A stretch of DNA of 64,000 bases, taken from positions 1 through 64,000 of the forward strand of contig NZ_JABAII010000006.1 in the NCBI RefSeq assembly GCF_012641405.1, in the 5' to 3' direction. Shown in pieces: positions 34,790 through 43,272 of the stretch. The stretch is from Rhizobium sp. P40RR-XXII. Lineage in GTDB: Bacteria > Pseudomonadota > Alphaproteobacteria > Rhizobiales > Rhizobiaceae. The notes under the pieces were generated by a model. It did not search any database and was not told the origin of the DNA. It saw nothing but the letters and a program-made list of their open reading frames with translations. Every line of letters begins with the position of its first letter. Position 1 is the stretch's first letter. The position numbers were made by a program, and so were the translations under genes.

Positions 34790-36001
34790 ATGACCTTACT
34801 GCACGACGTGTCAAAAGCCGCAACAGTTAACCCCAGGGCGCTGAACGGCGGCATCAGTATAGGGGCAACTTTGAGCCTCATCGAATGGCTGACCGGTGAC
34901 GAATGCCATGCTCTGGACGAGGCCGGCCTCGTTGTCGGGCTCGGCCGCCGCCTGCAAGCCCTTGGCCTTCCCGTCGATCGATTGACGCTGCACCTGACGA
35001 CGCTGCATCCCGAATTCATCGGCCGCACCTTTGCCTGGGCACCGGGCGAGCCGGTCGAGATCCATGATCGCGAGTATGGTTCGCGCCTGGCGCTCGCCAA
35101 TACGCCGCTTATGAAAGCGCAGGAGATGCGCGAGCCGCTCATCGTCGGCCCCGGCGAAAGCCCCCATGGGCGCTGGCAGCATATCGACATATTTTCCGGC
35201 CGTGGGCTGGTGCAGCTAATGATAGCGCCGCTTTGCAACGCCGACGGGCCGATCAGCAGCGCCGTTTTTGCCACGCGGCGGCCAGGTGGCTTCACATCCA
35301 GCGAGAAGGACCTGATCGAGCGCATTCTGCCGGCATTGCGCAATACCTGCGAACTACGCGTCCTCAGACAATGCGAACTCAGCCTTCTCGACACCTATAT
35401 CGGCCCGATGACGGCAAGCCGGATCCTTGCCGGCCATATCCGCCGCGGGGAGATCGAGTCCATCGAGGCGGCACTTCTGCTTTGCGACCTGCGCGGCTTC
35501 ACCGAGCTTTCCAACCGGTTGCCCGGCAGCACCGTCCTCAGCCTCCTGAACGCCTATTTCGACAAGGTAGTGCCCGCAATCACCCGCGAGGGCGGTGAAG
35601 CGCTGAAATTCATGGGCGATGCCGTTCTGGCCTTCTTCCCGGGCGTCGACGCAGCCGGCGCCAGCGGCTCCGCACTGGCTTCGGCGCAAACAATCCTCGA
35701 TGAAATAGGCGGTTTCGAATATGACGGCATCCGCGTCAAGGTCGGCATCGCGCTGCATTACGGCGAAGTCAGTTATGGCAATGTCGGCTCCGGCAACCGC
35801 CTGGATTTCACCTTGATCGGCCCCGACGTCAATATCGTTAGCCGCATACAGGGCATCTGCAGCGAAAGGGGCGAAGCGCTCCTGACCTCGGCCCGCTTCC
35901 GGCAAAAGGCGGAAATCCCAGACGCAATTTCGATCGGACAGCAGCAACTAAAGGGCTTCGCCGAGGCGATGGAGCTTTTCACGATCGCGCAGGCGGAGTG
36001 A
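34790..36001 (+). CDS. Class III adenylate/guanylate cyclase with GAF-like sensor domain
   Basis: A soluble 403-residue cyclase that should make cAMP (or cGMP). Residues about 20-190 resemble a GAF-like sensor region. The catalytic domain (about 225-400) has the metal aspartates in LLCDLRGFTELSN and FMGDAVLAFFPG and the later block VGIALHYGEVSYGNVGSGNR, DFTLIGPDVN, SRIQ. Rhizobia carry many such cyclases with different sensory fronts. GAAGAGGAGGAAATAACC precedes the ATG. The start lies 30 bases after the efflux-pump stop, so the cyclase is probably cotranscribed with the EmrAB genes and their LysR control. Confidence 0.92.
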   Translation: MTLLHDVSKAATVNPRALNGGISIGATLSLIEWLTGDECHALDEAGLVVGLGRRLQALGLPVDRLTLHLTTLHPEFIGRTFAWAPGEPVEIHDREYGSRLALANTPLMKAQEMREPLIVGPGESPHGRWQHIDIFSGRGLVQLMIAPLCNADGPISSAVFATRRPGGFTSSEKDLIERILPALRNTCELRVLRQCELSLLDTYIGPMTASRILAGHIRRGEIESIEAALLLCDLRGFTELSNRLPGSTVLSLLNAYFDKVVPAITREGGEALKFMGDAVLAFFPGVDAAGASGSALASAQTILDEIGGFEYDGIRVKVGIALHYGEVSYGNVGSGNRLDFTLIGPDVNIVSRIQGICSERGEALLTSARFRQKAEIPDAISIGQQQLKGFAEAMELFTIAQAE

Positions 36002-36549
36002 TCTCGTCTGGGGCGAGGAAAATGCTGGAACGGAGGTTATCTTGATATAGCTGCCGGACTTGGCAGCGAATCGGCAACAGCAATGCTCGTGGAGCCGTTA
36101 TGCGTCAGCGAGCGCGAGAAGGGCGTGCCTCTTGCCTGCAGCCCCGTATGATGCTTTCGTTCACTCCGCCTCCTGTCCACGCGCCTGGCGTGAACGCTGA
36201 TGTCTCAAGGCGCCTCGCGCGATTCAGGACTATCTGCGCAAAGCCCAGCTCCGGAACGACCAAGATGTGCCCGGCCTTCGCTCGTCATCGCCAAAGGCTG
36301 CGCTGGGCTGATATTCGCGGTGGCGATGGCCCCTCGGCCGATGCAGTTGAAATCATTCGGCAAAAATCCCGTCGTACAGCTGGCGTAGTATTTCCGCGCG
36401 GCCAGCGAATCTTTGTCGGCGAGAGTCTAAATAGTTGAAATTATGCAATAAAAACGCTGTTGATCACGATAGACCTATGAAGGCGAGCCGTCCTGAACAT
36501 GGTTGACACATGCGCCTGGTACGCGATAGCCGATAGCATGGAGAGTTGA
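36002..36549. other. Intergenic region without a supportable gene
   Basis: 548 bases. Reading frames up to 112 codons exist but have no recognisable family, signal or ribosome site. The last 110 bases are more AT-rich and carry TTGACA at 36503-36508 with only a weak -10 partner before the GT39-like gene, which has its own GGAGAG ribosome site. Confidence 0.4.
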
Positions 36550-38112
36550 ATGAGCATTTTGCCTAACGTCTTTTCTTCGCGCTTCGCCGCCCGGAGAGCA
36601 TCCGCCGCGACCAATCAATCATCCGATGAATTTCGGTGGGTGACCTGGGTCCTTGCGATATATTTCGCGGTGCAGGCGATCGTACGGATTTCTCTTTCGA
36701 ACTCGGTGCGAATAGACGAAGCGCAGCAATTCGTCGTCAACCAGTGGCTGGCCTGGGGGTATGACGCACAGCCGCCGCTCTACAATTGGCTTCAATACGG
36801 GGTGTTTGACGTCTTCGGCACCAGCGTCGCATCGCTCGCCGTGCTGAAGAATATCCTGCTTTTCCTGGTCTATTTCGCCTATCATCAACTGGCGCGACTT
36901 CTTTTGGAGGACAAGCGTCTGGCGGCGGTCGCCACGCTATCCCTTCTGACCATCCCGCAAATGTTCTGGCAGGCGCAGCGGGATCTGACGCACACTGTCG
37001 GCACGCTTCTCGCGGTGACCGCTTTCATTTATTTCGTCGTGAAGACCATTCGCAAGCCAACGCTCACCTCCTATGCCATGATGGGCCTGTGGGCGGGGCT
37101 TGGAATGCTCACGAAGTACAATTTTGCTCTGATCATCGCGAGCGTCTTGGTCGCTGTGGTTTTTCATCCGCAAGGGCGCTCAAGGCTGCTGGACAAGCGC
37201 TTTCTGGTGACGCTGGCCCTGGCCGTTCTTGTGTTTCTGCCCCACGCGGTATGGATGGTGTCGAACATGGATCAGGTTCTCACATCCACCGTCGCAACCA
37301 TGTCGGAACGTGGTCAAGGCGGAAAGCTTTCGGATATCGGCTATGGCATTGTCGAACTGATCAAGACCAGTGTCGTCATTATTGCGCCAACGACCGTGAT
37401 CTTCCTGATCGTTTTTCGCCGGTCGTTTCTGCAGTCGCTTCGGTTCAAAAGCGAATGGGTGAATTTCTTTGAAAAAATATTCGTGAGCACGGCAGCCATA
37501 TTGTTCGCCTTGATGCTGGTCACGACGCTCACGGAATTTCGCGACCGCTGGCTTCTTCCCTTTCTGTTTCTTGTGCCGCTCTACTTCTGCCTGAAGCTTG
37601 AGGCCGCCGGAACGCAAAACCCGTCCGACATAAAGAGATCCTTCTATCTGCCGTTCGGGCTGATGATCGCCCTACCCCTCATCCTGACGGCAGGCACTGT
37701 CTTTCCGAAGCTGTTCGACTCATACCAGCATCTGAATACGCCCTACGGCGCCTTTCTGAACCAGGCGATCGCCGCGGAAGGCAGACGACCGACGGCAGTC
37801 GTGACAACAGCATGGCTCAAGGCCGGCAACATCCGCGCCAACATGCCGGATACGGCGGTAATATCGACCGCATATCCCGCATCCGATCTTGACCGCCAGG
37901 CTTTGGGGAGTGGGCCGGTCCTGCTCGTCTGGAATGAGCGCGACGGACACGCATCGTCCATGCCTGGCGAACTCAAAAGCTGGCTGACGACGAAATTCGG
38001 CAGCTCGATTACATTGCCGGCGCAAAACGACGCCGCCGTTCCCTATTATTATGGGAAGGACCCGGATCGGTTCCATTTCGGCTATGCGTGGTTCTATCCG
38101 ACCGCGGGGTAG
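36550..38112 (+). CDS. GT39-like integral membrane glycosyltransferase (ArnT/PMT fold)
   Basis: A 520-residue polytopic protein of the GT-C superfamily. About eleven hydrophobic segments start at residue 32. The first loop carries the catalytic acidic signature IDEAQQFVVNQWLAWGYDAQPP, seen here as RIDEAQ and GYDAQPPLYNWLQ. Later blocks QAQRDLTHTVGTLLA and LTKYNFALI are typical of this group, followed by a C-terminal periplasmic domain. Such enzymes transfer sugar from a polyprenyl carrier to lipid A, protein or glycan in the periplasm. GGAGAGTTGA sets the start. It stands alone, with 548 and 692 bases of gene-free DNA on either side. Confidence 0.9.
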   Translation: MSILPNVFSSRFAARRASAATNQSSDEFRWVTWVLAIYFAVQAIVRISLSNSVRIDEAQQFVVNQWLAWGYDAQPPLYNWLQYGVFDVFGTSVASLAVLKNILLFLVYFAYHQLARLLLEDKRLAAVATLSLLTIPQMFWQAQRDLTHTVGTLLAVTAFIYFVVKTIRKPTLTSYAMMGLWAGLGMLTKYNFALIIASVLVAVVFHPQGRSRLLDKRFLVTLALAVLVFLPHAVWMVSNMDQVLTSTVATMSERGQGGKLSDIGYGIVELIKTSVVIIAPTTVIFLIVFRRSFLQSLRFKSEWVNFFEKIFVSTAAILFALMLVTTLTEFRDRWLLPFLFLVPLYFCLKLEAAGTQNPSDIKRSFYLPFGLMIALPLILTAGTVFPKLFDSYQHLNTPYGAFLNQAIAAEGRRPTAVVTTAWLKAGNIRANMPDTAVISTAYPASDLDRQALGSGPVLLVWNERDGHASSMPGELKSWLTTKFGSSITLPAQNDAAVPYYYGKDPDRFHFGYAWFYPTAG

Positions 38113-38804
38113 GGAAACGCGCCCGGCCCTTTCCGGGACCGGCGCCTGGAATACATAATCTTTCATGATTGCCGATGGCCTCTTCGTCGACCGCACCGCG
38201 AGGGCGACGACGCGTTCGCGCGGGGTTGGGCCTCCTTACAATGACGTCCAATGCTCGCCCTCTCCCGCGGAGGGCCACGGATGACCTCACGGGACGTCCA
38301 TGGCAGCGTCTCCCAGCCAATCGAAGCTTTCTCCAGCCCATCGATGCGACGTCATACCGTCAATTAAAATGCAGCCGCTGAATGCGCCGTTCCGCAATCG
38401 TTGCTGACGGGGCGTTTGCCCGATATCGACGGGTTCCGATTTTTTGCAGCCGAAGGACCGAATCGATGCAAAAATCAGTATAGTTTGTACTACAGACTTA
38501 CTATATCGTTGATTTTTGAGAGAAATAACATACATCTCGCATGTTTATTTAGTATATCCCGTTAGCATGCTTATGATTGACTCGTCTATATTGATAGATT
38601 CTGATGTATTTTTGCATCTATGACGCTTTTATGTCCGGAATTACAGAAAAATACGAAACTATTGTATTTCGAGGCAGGCATGGCCTCGCTAGTTTGCGTG
38701 CGCGGACGTCCTGTGACGTCCCGCAAGAGGGAACAGCCGGATAGATGGAACGCAACGGGTAGTCACCGACCTCGTTCTGATCCGGCAAAGCGATTGGAGA
38801 AAAA
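38113..38804 (+). other. Long AT-rich leader/control region of ropA
   Basis: 692 bases with no supportable gene. The first half has normal GC content. From about 38455 to 38660 it becomes strongly AT-rich and holds a long dyad (reported separately) and TTGACT at 38577-38582 without a clear -10 partner. The final part leads to the ropA ribosome site GGAGAAAAA. A long untranslated leader is plausible and typical for abundant, tightly controlled porins. Confidence 0.5.
38470..38517. promoter_or_regulatory. Nested AT-rich dyad upstream of ropA
   Basis: AAAAATCA (38470-38477) pairs with TGATTTTT (38510-38517), and inside it TATAGT (38479-38484) pairs with ACTATA (38500-38505). An alternative inner hairpin TAGT-TTGT-ACTA is also possible. 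The long symmetry suggests a binding site for a dimeric regulator or a structured RNA element about 290 bases before the start codon. Confidence 0.5.
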
Positions 38805-39854
38805 ATGAATATCAAGAGCCTTCTTCTCGGCTCCGCTGCTGCACTCGTAGCAGTTTCCGGTGCTCACGCAGCAGACGCTATCGTAGCTGCCGAGCCGGAG
38901 CCCCTGGAATACGTTCGCATTTGCGACGCCTACGGTGCTGGTTACTTCTTCATTCCGGGCACGGAAACCTGCCTCAAGATCGGCGGCAAGGTTCGTACCG
39001 AAGGCAAATGGTACGATGCTTACTCTCCGGATACCCATTACGGCACGCTGTGGCATACCCGCGCCGAGCTGCAGCTGCAGACCGCAACCGACACCGAGTA
39101 CGGCCCGCTGAAGACCAACACCGAGATTCGTTGGGATTGGCAGGAAAATAATGCGACCAAGACGAACCTGCTGCACGCCAGCATCAGCCTCGGTGGTTTC
39201 ACGGTTGGTAAGGAAGACTCGCAGTTCAACGTCTTCACCGGCTATGCCGGCGACGTCATCAACGACGACGTGATCGGTGATGGCCCTTACGAACTCAACC
39301 AGATCACCTACAACTACGATGCCGGCAACGGCTTCACGGCTGTGATCTCGGTTGAAGACAGCAACTCTGGCGTTGGCGCAACCGGCTCCAACGGCGAAGA
39401 CAGCCACAACCACTATGCTCCTGACGCTGTTGCAGGTGTTGGCTATAAGGCCGGCGCATGGGCCTTCAAGCTCGTTGGCGGTTACGACTCGATCGTTGAA
39501 GAAGGCGCCATCAAGGCTCGTGTTGACGCTGACTTCGGCGTATTCTCGGCCTTCTTGATGGGCGGCTGGAACACCGACGGCGACAAGCTCAACAAGTATG
39601 CGAATGGCGACTCGATCGGCCAGAGCTGGGGCGATTGGGCTGTTTGGGGCGGCGTTGGCGTTCCGATCAACGAAAAGCTGAAGTGGAACCTGCAGCTCGC
39701 TTACACCGACAACAAGACCTTCGCCGCTACGACGAACGTCAAGTGGAACCCGGTTAAGAATCTGCTCGTCATGCCGGAAGTCTCCTACACCAACTGGGAC
39801 TCCATCAACCAGGACCAATGGGCTGGTATCCTCCGCTTCCAGCGCAGCTTCTAA
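38805..39854 (+). CDS. ropA: Outer-membrane porin, RopA/Porin_2 family
   Basis: Outer-membrane general porin of 349 residues. The signal peptide MNIKSLLLGSAAALVAVSGA ends at AHAAD. The mature N-terminus (PLEYVRICDAYGAGYFFIPG, then GTETCLKIGGKVR) with its two cysteines is the hallmark of rhizobial Porin_2 proteins. The chain alternates beta strands and ends in the aromatic outer-membrane signature ILRFQRSF. Codon use is visibly biased to strongly translated codons, as expected for a highly expressed gene. GGAGAAAAA precedes the ATG. Two hairpins, the second a strong terminator, follow. Rhizobia have several ropA copies; which one this is cannot be said. Confidence 0.96.
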   Translation: MNIKSLLLGSAAALVAVSGAHAADAIVAAEPEPLEYVRICDAYGAGYFFIPGTETCLKIGGKVRTEGKWYDAYSPDTHYGTLWHTRAELQLQTATDTEYGPLKTNTEIRWDWQENNATKTNLLHASISLGGFTVGKEDSQFNVFTGYAGDVINDDVIGDGPYELNQITYNYDAGNGFTAVISVEDSNSGVGATGSNGEDSHNHYAPDAVAGVGYKAGAWAFKLVGGYDSIVEEGAIKARVDADFGVFSAFLMGGWNTDGDKLNKYANGDSIGQSWGDWAVWGGVGVPINEKLKWNLQLAYTDNKTFAATTNVKWNPVKNLLVMPEVSYTNWDSINQDQWAGILRFQRSF

Positions 39855-39859
39855 GCCTA

Positions 39860-39881
39860 TTCAGATCTAATCTGATCTGAA
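39860..39881 (+). promoter_or_regulatory. Hairpin after ropA stop
   Basis: TTCAGATC-TAATCT-GATCTGAA is a perfect 8-bp stem with a 6-base loop, 6 bases after the stop codon and without a T-run. It may protect the 3' end of the abundant porin mRNA. Confidence 0.55.
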
Positions 39882-39904
39882 ATAGACCTCCGATCAGAAT
39901 GGGA

Positions 39905-39940
39905 GGAAGGTCCGGTTTCCCTCCGGACCTTCCTTTTTTT
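39905..39940 (+). terminator. Rho-independent terminator of ropA
   Basis: GGAAGGTCCGG (39905-39915), loop TTTCCCT, CCGGACCTTCC (39923-39933), then seven T residues (39934-39940). The 11-bp stem is perfect. Confidence 0.93.
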
Positions 39941-40175
39941 CATTCTAAAAATCATGATATCCCCGGCTGTCTTTTCAAAAGCCGGCGGATTTCCTTCCGA
40001 AATTGCTAGAAGATAAGGAGATGGAGCCGTTCAGGGATTCTGACAAAAACTGACGCGCTCCAAGCGCGCGGGCGCGCTCAAAAAGGCAGCGGCATGGCCG
40101 CAAATTGATGCTTTCCACCGCCACCATCCTTGCCGTATCCGTTGAATGACGAGACACGGACGAGAGGATATGGCC

Positions 40176-40973
40176 ATGGCGAGGCCCTTTTATTGGAATG
40201 AACTCAACACATATGATTTCGCCGATCTCTCGGCCGACACCACGATCGCGATCCTGCCCATCGCCTCGACGGAGCAGCATGGCCCGCATCTGCCGATCGC
40301 AACCGATGTCGCGATCGCTACGGGCATGCTGGCGGAACTGCAGGTCCAGCGCCCGAACGATCTCGATTTTCTTGTGCTGCCAATGCAGGAAATCGGCAAG
40401 GCCAACGAGCATATCTACGGTCCTGGCACGCTTTCGCTTAGCGCGGAGCTGCTGATCCCGGTGTGGACAGCCATCGGTGCGAAAGTCGCCGAAGCCGGTA
40501 TCCGCAAGATGGTCATCGTCAACTCCCATGGCGGCAATCTCGATATCATGGGCATCGTCGCCCGCGAGTTGCGCGTGCGTCATCAGATGGCCGTCGTCGC
40601 CACGCAGTGGAGCCGCTTCGGCACGCCTGACGGCATGATCGATGACCACGAGCAGCGCTTCGGCATCCATGGCGGCGATGTCGAAACCTCGCTCATGCTG
40701 CATTTCCGGCCCGAGCTCGTGCGGATGGACAAGGCTGAGAATTTCGCCTCAAGGGCGGAATGGATGAGGGAGCATTCCAAATATCTGCAGCCGCTGCCGC
40801 CGCATTCGCTCGCCTGGATTGCCCATGACCTCAATCCGAACGGCGTCGTCGGCAATGCCGCGGCCGGCACAGCGGAAAAGGGCGCGCTCATCTGCCGGCA
40901 CCAGATCACCGGCTTTATCGAGATGCTGCGCGACCTGCGCGACTATCCGCTCTCCAGCCTCTATTCGAAATAG
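40176..40973 (+). CDS. Creatininase-family amidohydrolase
   Basis: A 265-residue member of the creatininase/formamidase family, binuclear metal hydrolases that open cyclic amides or deformylate N-heterocycles. The metal signature STEQHGPHLPIATD supplies E, H and D ligands. VIVNSHGGNLDI and the later IHGGDVETSLML complete the site. Two in-frame ATGs (40170 and 40176) follow GAGAGGA; the second has the proper 7-base spacing, so it is taken as start. It converges with a LysR gene and overlaps its end by 13 bases. Context with a cytosine-deaminase-like amidohydrolase and NMT1-type uptake suggests degradation of an N-heterocycle; creatinine itself is only one option. Confidence 0.88.
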   Translation: MARPFYWNELNTYDFADLSADTTIAILPIASTEQHGPHLPIATDVAIATGMLAELQVQRPNDLDFLVLPMQEIGKANEHIYGPGTLSLSAELLIPVWTAIGAKVAEAGIRKMVIVNSHGGNLDIMGIVARELRVRHQMAVVATQWSRFGTPDGMIDDHEQRFGIHGGDVETSLMLHFRPELVRMDKAENFASRAEWMREHSKYLQPLPPHSLAWIAHDLNPNGVVGNAAAGTAEKGALICRHQITGFIEMLRDLRDYPLSSLYSK

Positions 40974-41941
40974 GCGTCCGAACGGCGGCGCTCGGAGGGT
41001 GCGATAATATGCCCCTTCGCCTGCAGCTCCTCCACCATTCCGGCAAGCTCTGCCAGCAGGTATTCGACGAAAAGGCTGGTGGCGGCGTCGAGTGGCGCCC
41101 GCGTGCGGGCAAAAAGCTTCATGGGTTGGGGCCGCGAATGGGGTTCGGCGATCGGCCGAAAGACCAACTCCCCGCGGCGACACTCGGTGATGACGTCGAG
41201 CGGGTTGAGCAGCGTCAGCCCTGCCCCGCATTTCACCAGTTGCTTGAGCATTTCCGACGCATTGCTCTCCAGCACCGGCTCGACCTGCACGGAAAGGCGA
41301 GCCAGCGTCAGATTGATGATATCGCGCAGGCTGCTTCCAGGCTGCGCCAGCAGCAGCCGCTCCTCGACGACGTCGGCAAGGTTGATCGGCCCCGGTCCGA
41401 TCAACGGGTGACCGGGAGGCAGCACGACGCCGATCGGGATGTCGAAATTGCCGAGCGAGCGGAGGCCCGGTGTCGCCGGTATGTTGAAGCCCAGTCCGAT
41501 ATCAACCTCTCCGGCGACCACCGAGGCGATGGTGGTCGAGCCGGCATCGTTGCGCAGCTGAATGAAGACCCTCGGATGTTCTAAGAGGAAGCGGGCGATA
41601 ATCTCGGGCAGAGGTCCGGCGGCAAGGCCGACCGTCGCGACGATCCTCACTTTGCCGGCCTGCTGCATCTTGAGACTGCGAATGCGCCCCTCCAGCCGCT
41701 CGTAATTCTTCAATACCTCGCGGATGTGCTCGATGCAGAGCTCCCCCGCCGCTGTCAGCCGCAGGCCACGCGGCAGGCGCTCGAAGAGTGGCGCGCCCAT
41801 TTCCTCCTCCAGCGCCAGAATCTGCCGATTGATCGCGGATGACGCGACGTTGAGCCGTGCCGCCGCCTTACGGATCGAGCCGCAGCGGGCAATTTCGTTG
41901 ATATAGAGTAGCCGTCTTGAATGCAGCATGCGCGTTCCCAT
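40961..41941 (-). CDS. LysR-family transcriptional regulator
   Basis: A 326-residue LysR protein. The helix-turn-helix is at about 19-45 (GSIRKAAARLNVASSAINRQ), followed by ILALEEEMGAPLFERLPRGL and an effector domain beginning at about 95. It is divergent from the binding-protein gene of the catabolic operon (172 bp apart) and convergent with creatininase. The divergent region holds nested inverted repeats of GATGC, the expected kind of LysR site. Two Met residues (1 and 5) could start the protein. It most likely activates the operon in response to the imported compound or a breakdown product. Confidence 0.93.
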   Translation of the reverse strand: MGTRMLHSRRLLYINEIARCGSIRKAAARLNVASSAINRQILALEEEMGAPLFERLPRGLRLTAAGELCIEHIREVLKNYERLEGRIRSLKMQQAGKVRIVATVGLAAGPLPEIIARFLLEHPRVFIQLRNDAGSTTIASVVAGEVDIGLGFNIPATPGLRSLGNFDIPIGVVLPPGHPLIGPGPINLADVVEERLLLAQPGSSLRDIINLTLARLSVQVEPVLESNASEMLKQLVKCGAGLTLLNPLDVITECRRGELVFRPIAEPHSRPQPMKLFARTRAPLDAATSLFVEYLLAELAGMVEELQAKGHIIAPSERRRSDAYFE

Positions 41942-41990
41942 TGCTTAATTTTTGCCCAGACCGCACAATTTAGGCACAGACCTGGAAAGA

Positions 41991-42028
41991 GATGCCGAAA
42001 AGGCATCAATGCGCACGAATTTTGATGC
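41991..42028. promoter_or_regulatory. Nested GATGC inverted repeats, candidate LysR operator or leader switch
   Basis: GATGCC (41991-41996)-GAAAA-GGCATC (42002-42007) is a perfect dyad. The same GCATCAA (42003-42009) can instead pair with TTGATGC (42022-42028). The two pairings exclude each other. The position between divergent LysR and transporter genes fits a LysR activator site, while the exclusive pairings would also suit an RNA switch if transcribed. Confidence 0.5.
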
Positions 42029-42113
42029 TTTTCAAAGCGCAAGGCAATCGCTCAAATGCGGGAAATGGGCTTCAACAATGACGTCCCATGGCAGATAAGG
42101 GGAACAGTCAGCC

Positions 42114-43130
42114 ATGTATAATGCATTGAAGACAAAAACATTTTTCGCCGCCATGGGTCTGGCCGCCGCAATCGCTGCGGCGGAACCCGCAAATGCTCTC
42201 GACAAAGTCACCTACGGCACCAATTGGCTTGCCCAGGCCGAGCATGGGGGCTTCTACCAGGCCGTCGCCGACGGCACGTACAAAAAATATGGCCTTGACG
42301 TCACTATTGTCCAGGGTGGCCCCAATGCCGCCAATTCGGCTTTGCTGATTTCCGGCAAGCTTGATTTCTACATGGGCGGCCCGCAACAGGAGATCGATGC
42401 GGTCAAGCAGGGCATTCCGATCGTCGATGTCGCGGCGATCTTCCAGAAAGACCCGCAGGTACTGATCGCCCATCCGGATGCCGGCGTGGAAAAGTTCGAT
42501 GATCTCGCCAAGCTGCCGACACTGTTCCTGAGCAAAGACGGCTATATCACCTATTTCGAGTGGATGAAGGCGAACTTCCCAGGCTTCAAGGACGAGCAGT
42601 TCAAGCCCTACAATTTCAGCCCGGCGCCCTTCCTCGCCGACAAACAGTCCGCACAACAAGGTTATGTGACTTCCGAACCCTACGAGATCGAGAAGCAGGC
42701 CGGCTGGAAACCGAAAGTCTTCCTGATCGCCGATGCTGGTTATTCGCCCTATTCCGCGATGATCACGGCGCAGAAGGCGATGGTCGATAAGAACCCCGAT
42801 CTCGTGCAACGCTTCGTCAATGCGTCGATCGAGGGCTGGTACAACTATCTCTACGGCGACAACAAGGCGGCCAACGAGTTGATCAAGAAGGACAATCCCG
42901 ACATGACGGATGGGCAGATCGCTTATTCCATCGCCAAGATGAAGGAATATGGGATCGTCGAATCCGGCGACGCCCTCGACAAGGGCATCGGCTGCATCAC
43001 CGAGGCCCATTACAAGAAGTTCTTTGACGAAATGGTGCAGATCAAGGTCTTCGATGCCGATATCGACTATAAGAAAGCCTTCGACACGCAGTTTGTCTGC
43101 AAAGGTTTTGGGATGGCGCTGAAGAAGTAA
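42114..43130 (+). CDS. ABC transporter substrate-binding protein (NMT1/THI5-like)
   Basis: Periplasmic binding protein of 338 residues. The signal peptide is seen at 1-27 (FFAAMGLAAAIAAAEPANA). The mature part has the NMT1 pattern: TNWLAQAEHGGFYQAVADGT, a GGPNAANSALLISGKLDFYM segment and the C-terminal helical part. NMT1-like proteins bind pyrimidine precursors, formylaminopyrimidine, riboflavin or other N-heterocycles. It is followed, after a 142-base gap with palindromic DNA, by ATPase, permease, deaminase and oxidoreductase genes. AAGGGGAACAGTCAGCC precedes ATG 42114. Confidence 0.92.
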   Translation: MYNALKTKTFFAAMGLAAAIAAAEPANALDKVTYGTNWLAQAEHGGFYQAVADGTYKKYGLDVTIVQGGPNAANSALLISGKLDFYMGGPQQEIDAVKQGIPIVDVAAIFQKDPQVLIAHPDAGVEKFDDLAKLPTLFLSKDGYITYFEWMKANFPGFKDEQFKPYNFSPAPFLADKQSAQQGYVTSEPYEIEKQAGWKPKVFLIADAGYSPYSAMITAQKAMVDKNPDLVQRFVNASIEGWYNYLYGDNKAANELIKKDNPDMTDGQIAYSIAKMKEYGIVESGDALDKGIGCITEAHYKKFFDEMVQIKVFDADIDYKKAFDTQFVCKGFGMALKK

Positions 43131-43140
43131 TGTCTCGGCA

Positions 43141-43230
43141 CCTCCCCTCACGGGGAGGTCGCAGCAAAGCGCCGGGCAGGGTGATACTCTCGGATTTCTA
43201 AGGATCACCCCGCCCCGGAGCTTCGCTCCG
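43141..43230 (+). repeat. Intergenic palindromic repeat unit (rhizobial type)
   Basis: Three stem-loops are packed into 90 bases: CCTCCCC-TCAC-GGGGAGG (43141-43158), GGGCAGGGTGAT (43174-43185) with ATCACCCCGCCC (43204-43215), and CGGAGC-TTC-GCTCCG (43216-43230). This layout is that of repeated intergenic mosaic elements common in rhizobia, recalled from knowledge and not searched here. Located between binding-protein and ATPase genes, it may raise the level of binding protein by stabilising its mRNA. Confidence 0.7.
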
Positions 43231-43272
43231 ACACTCCCCTCAAAAGAGGCTGGATCAACAGAGAGCCGTGCC

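Noticed and set aside
36100..36438. 112-codon plus-strand frame in the 36 kb gap
   Set aside because: No ribosome site, no motif and arginine/serine-rich composition; left as intergenic.
41942..42113. TPP riboswitch before the NMT1-type binding protein
   Set aside because: The THI-box core (CUGAGA and the ACCUGAUCUGG-type segment) is absent; only the GATGC dyads are present.
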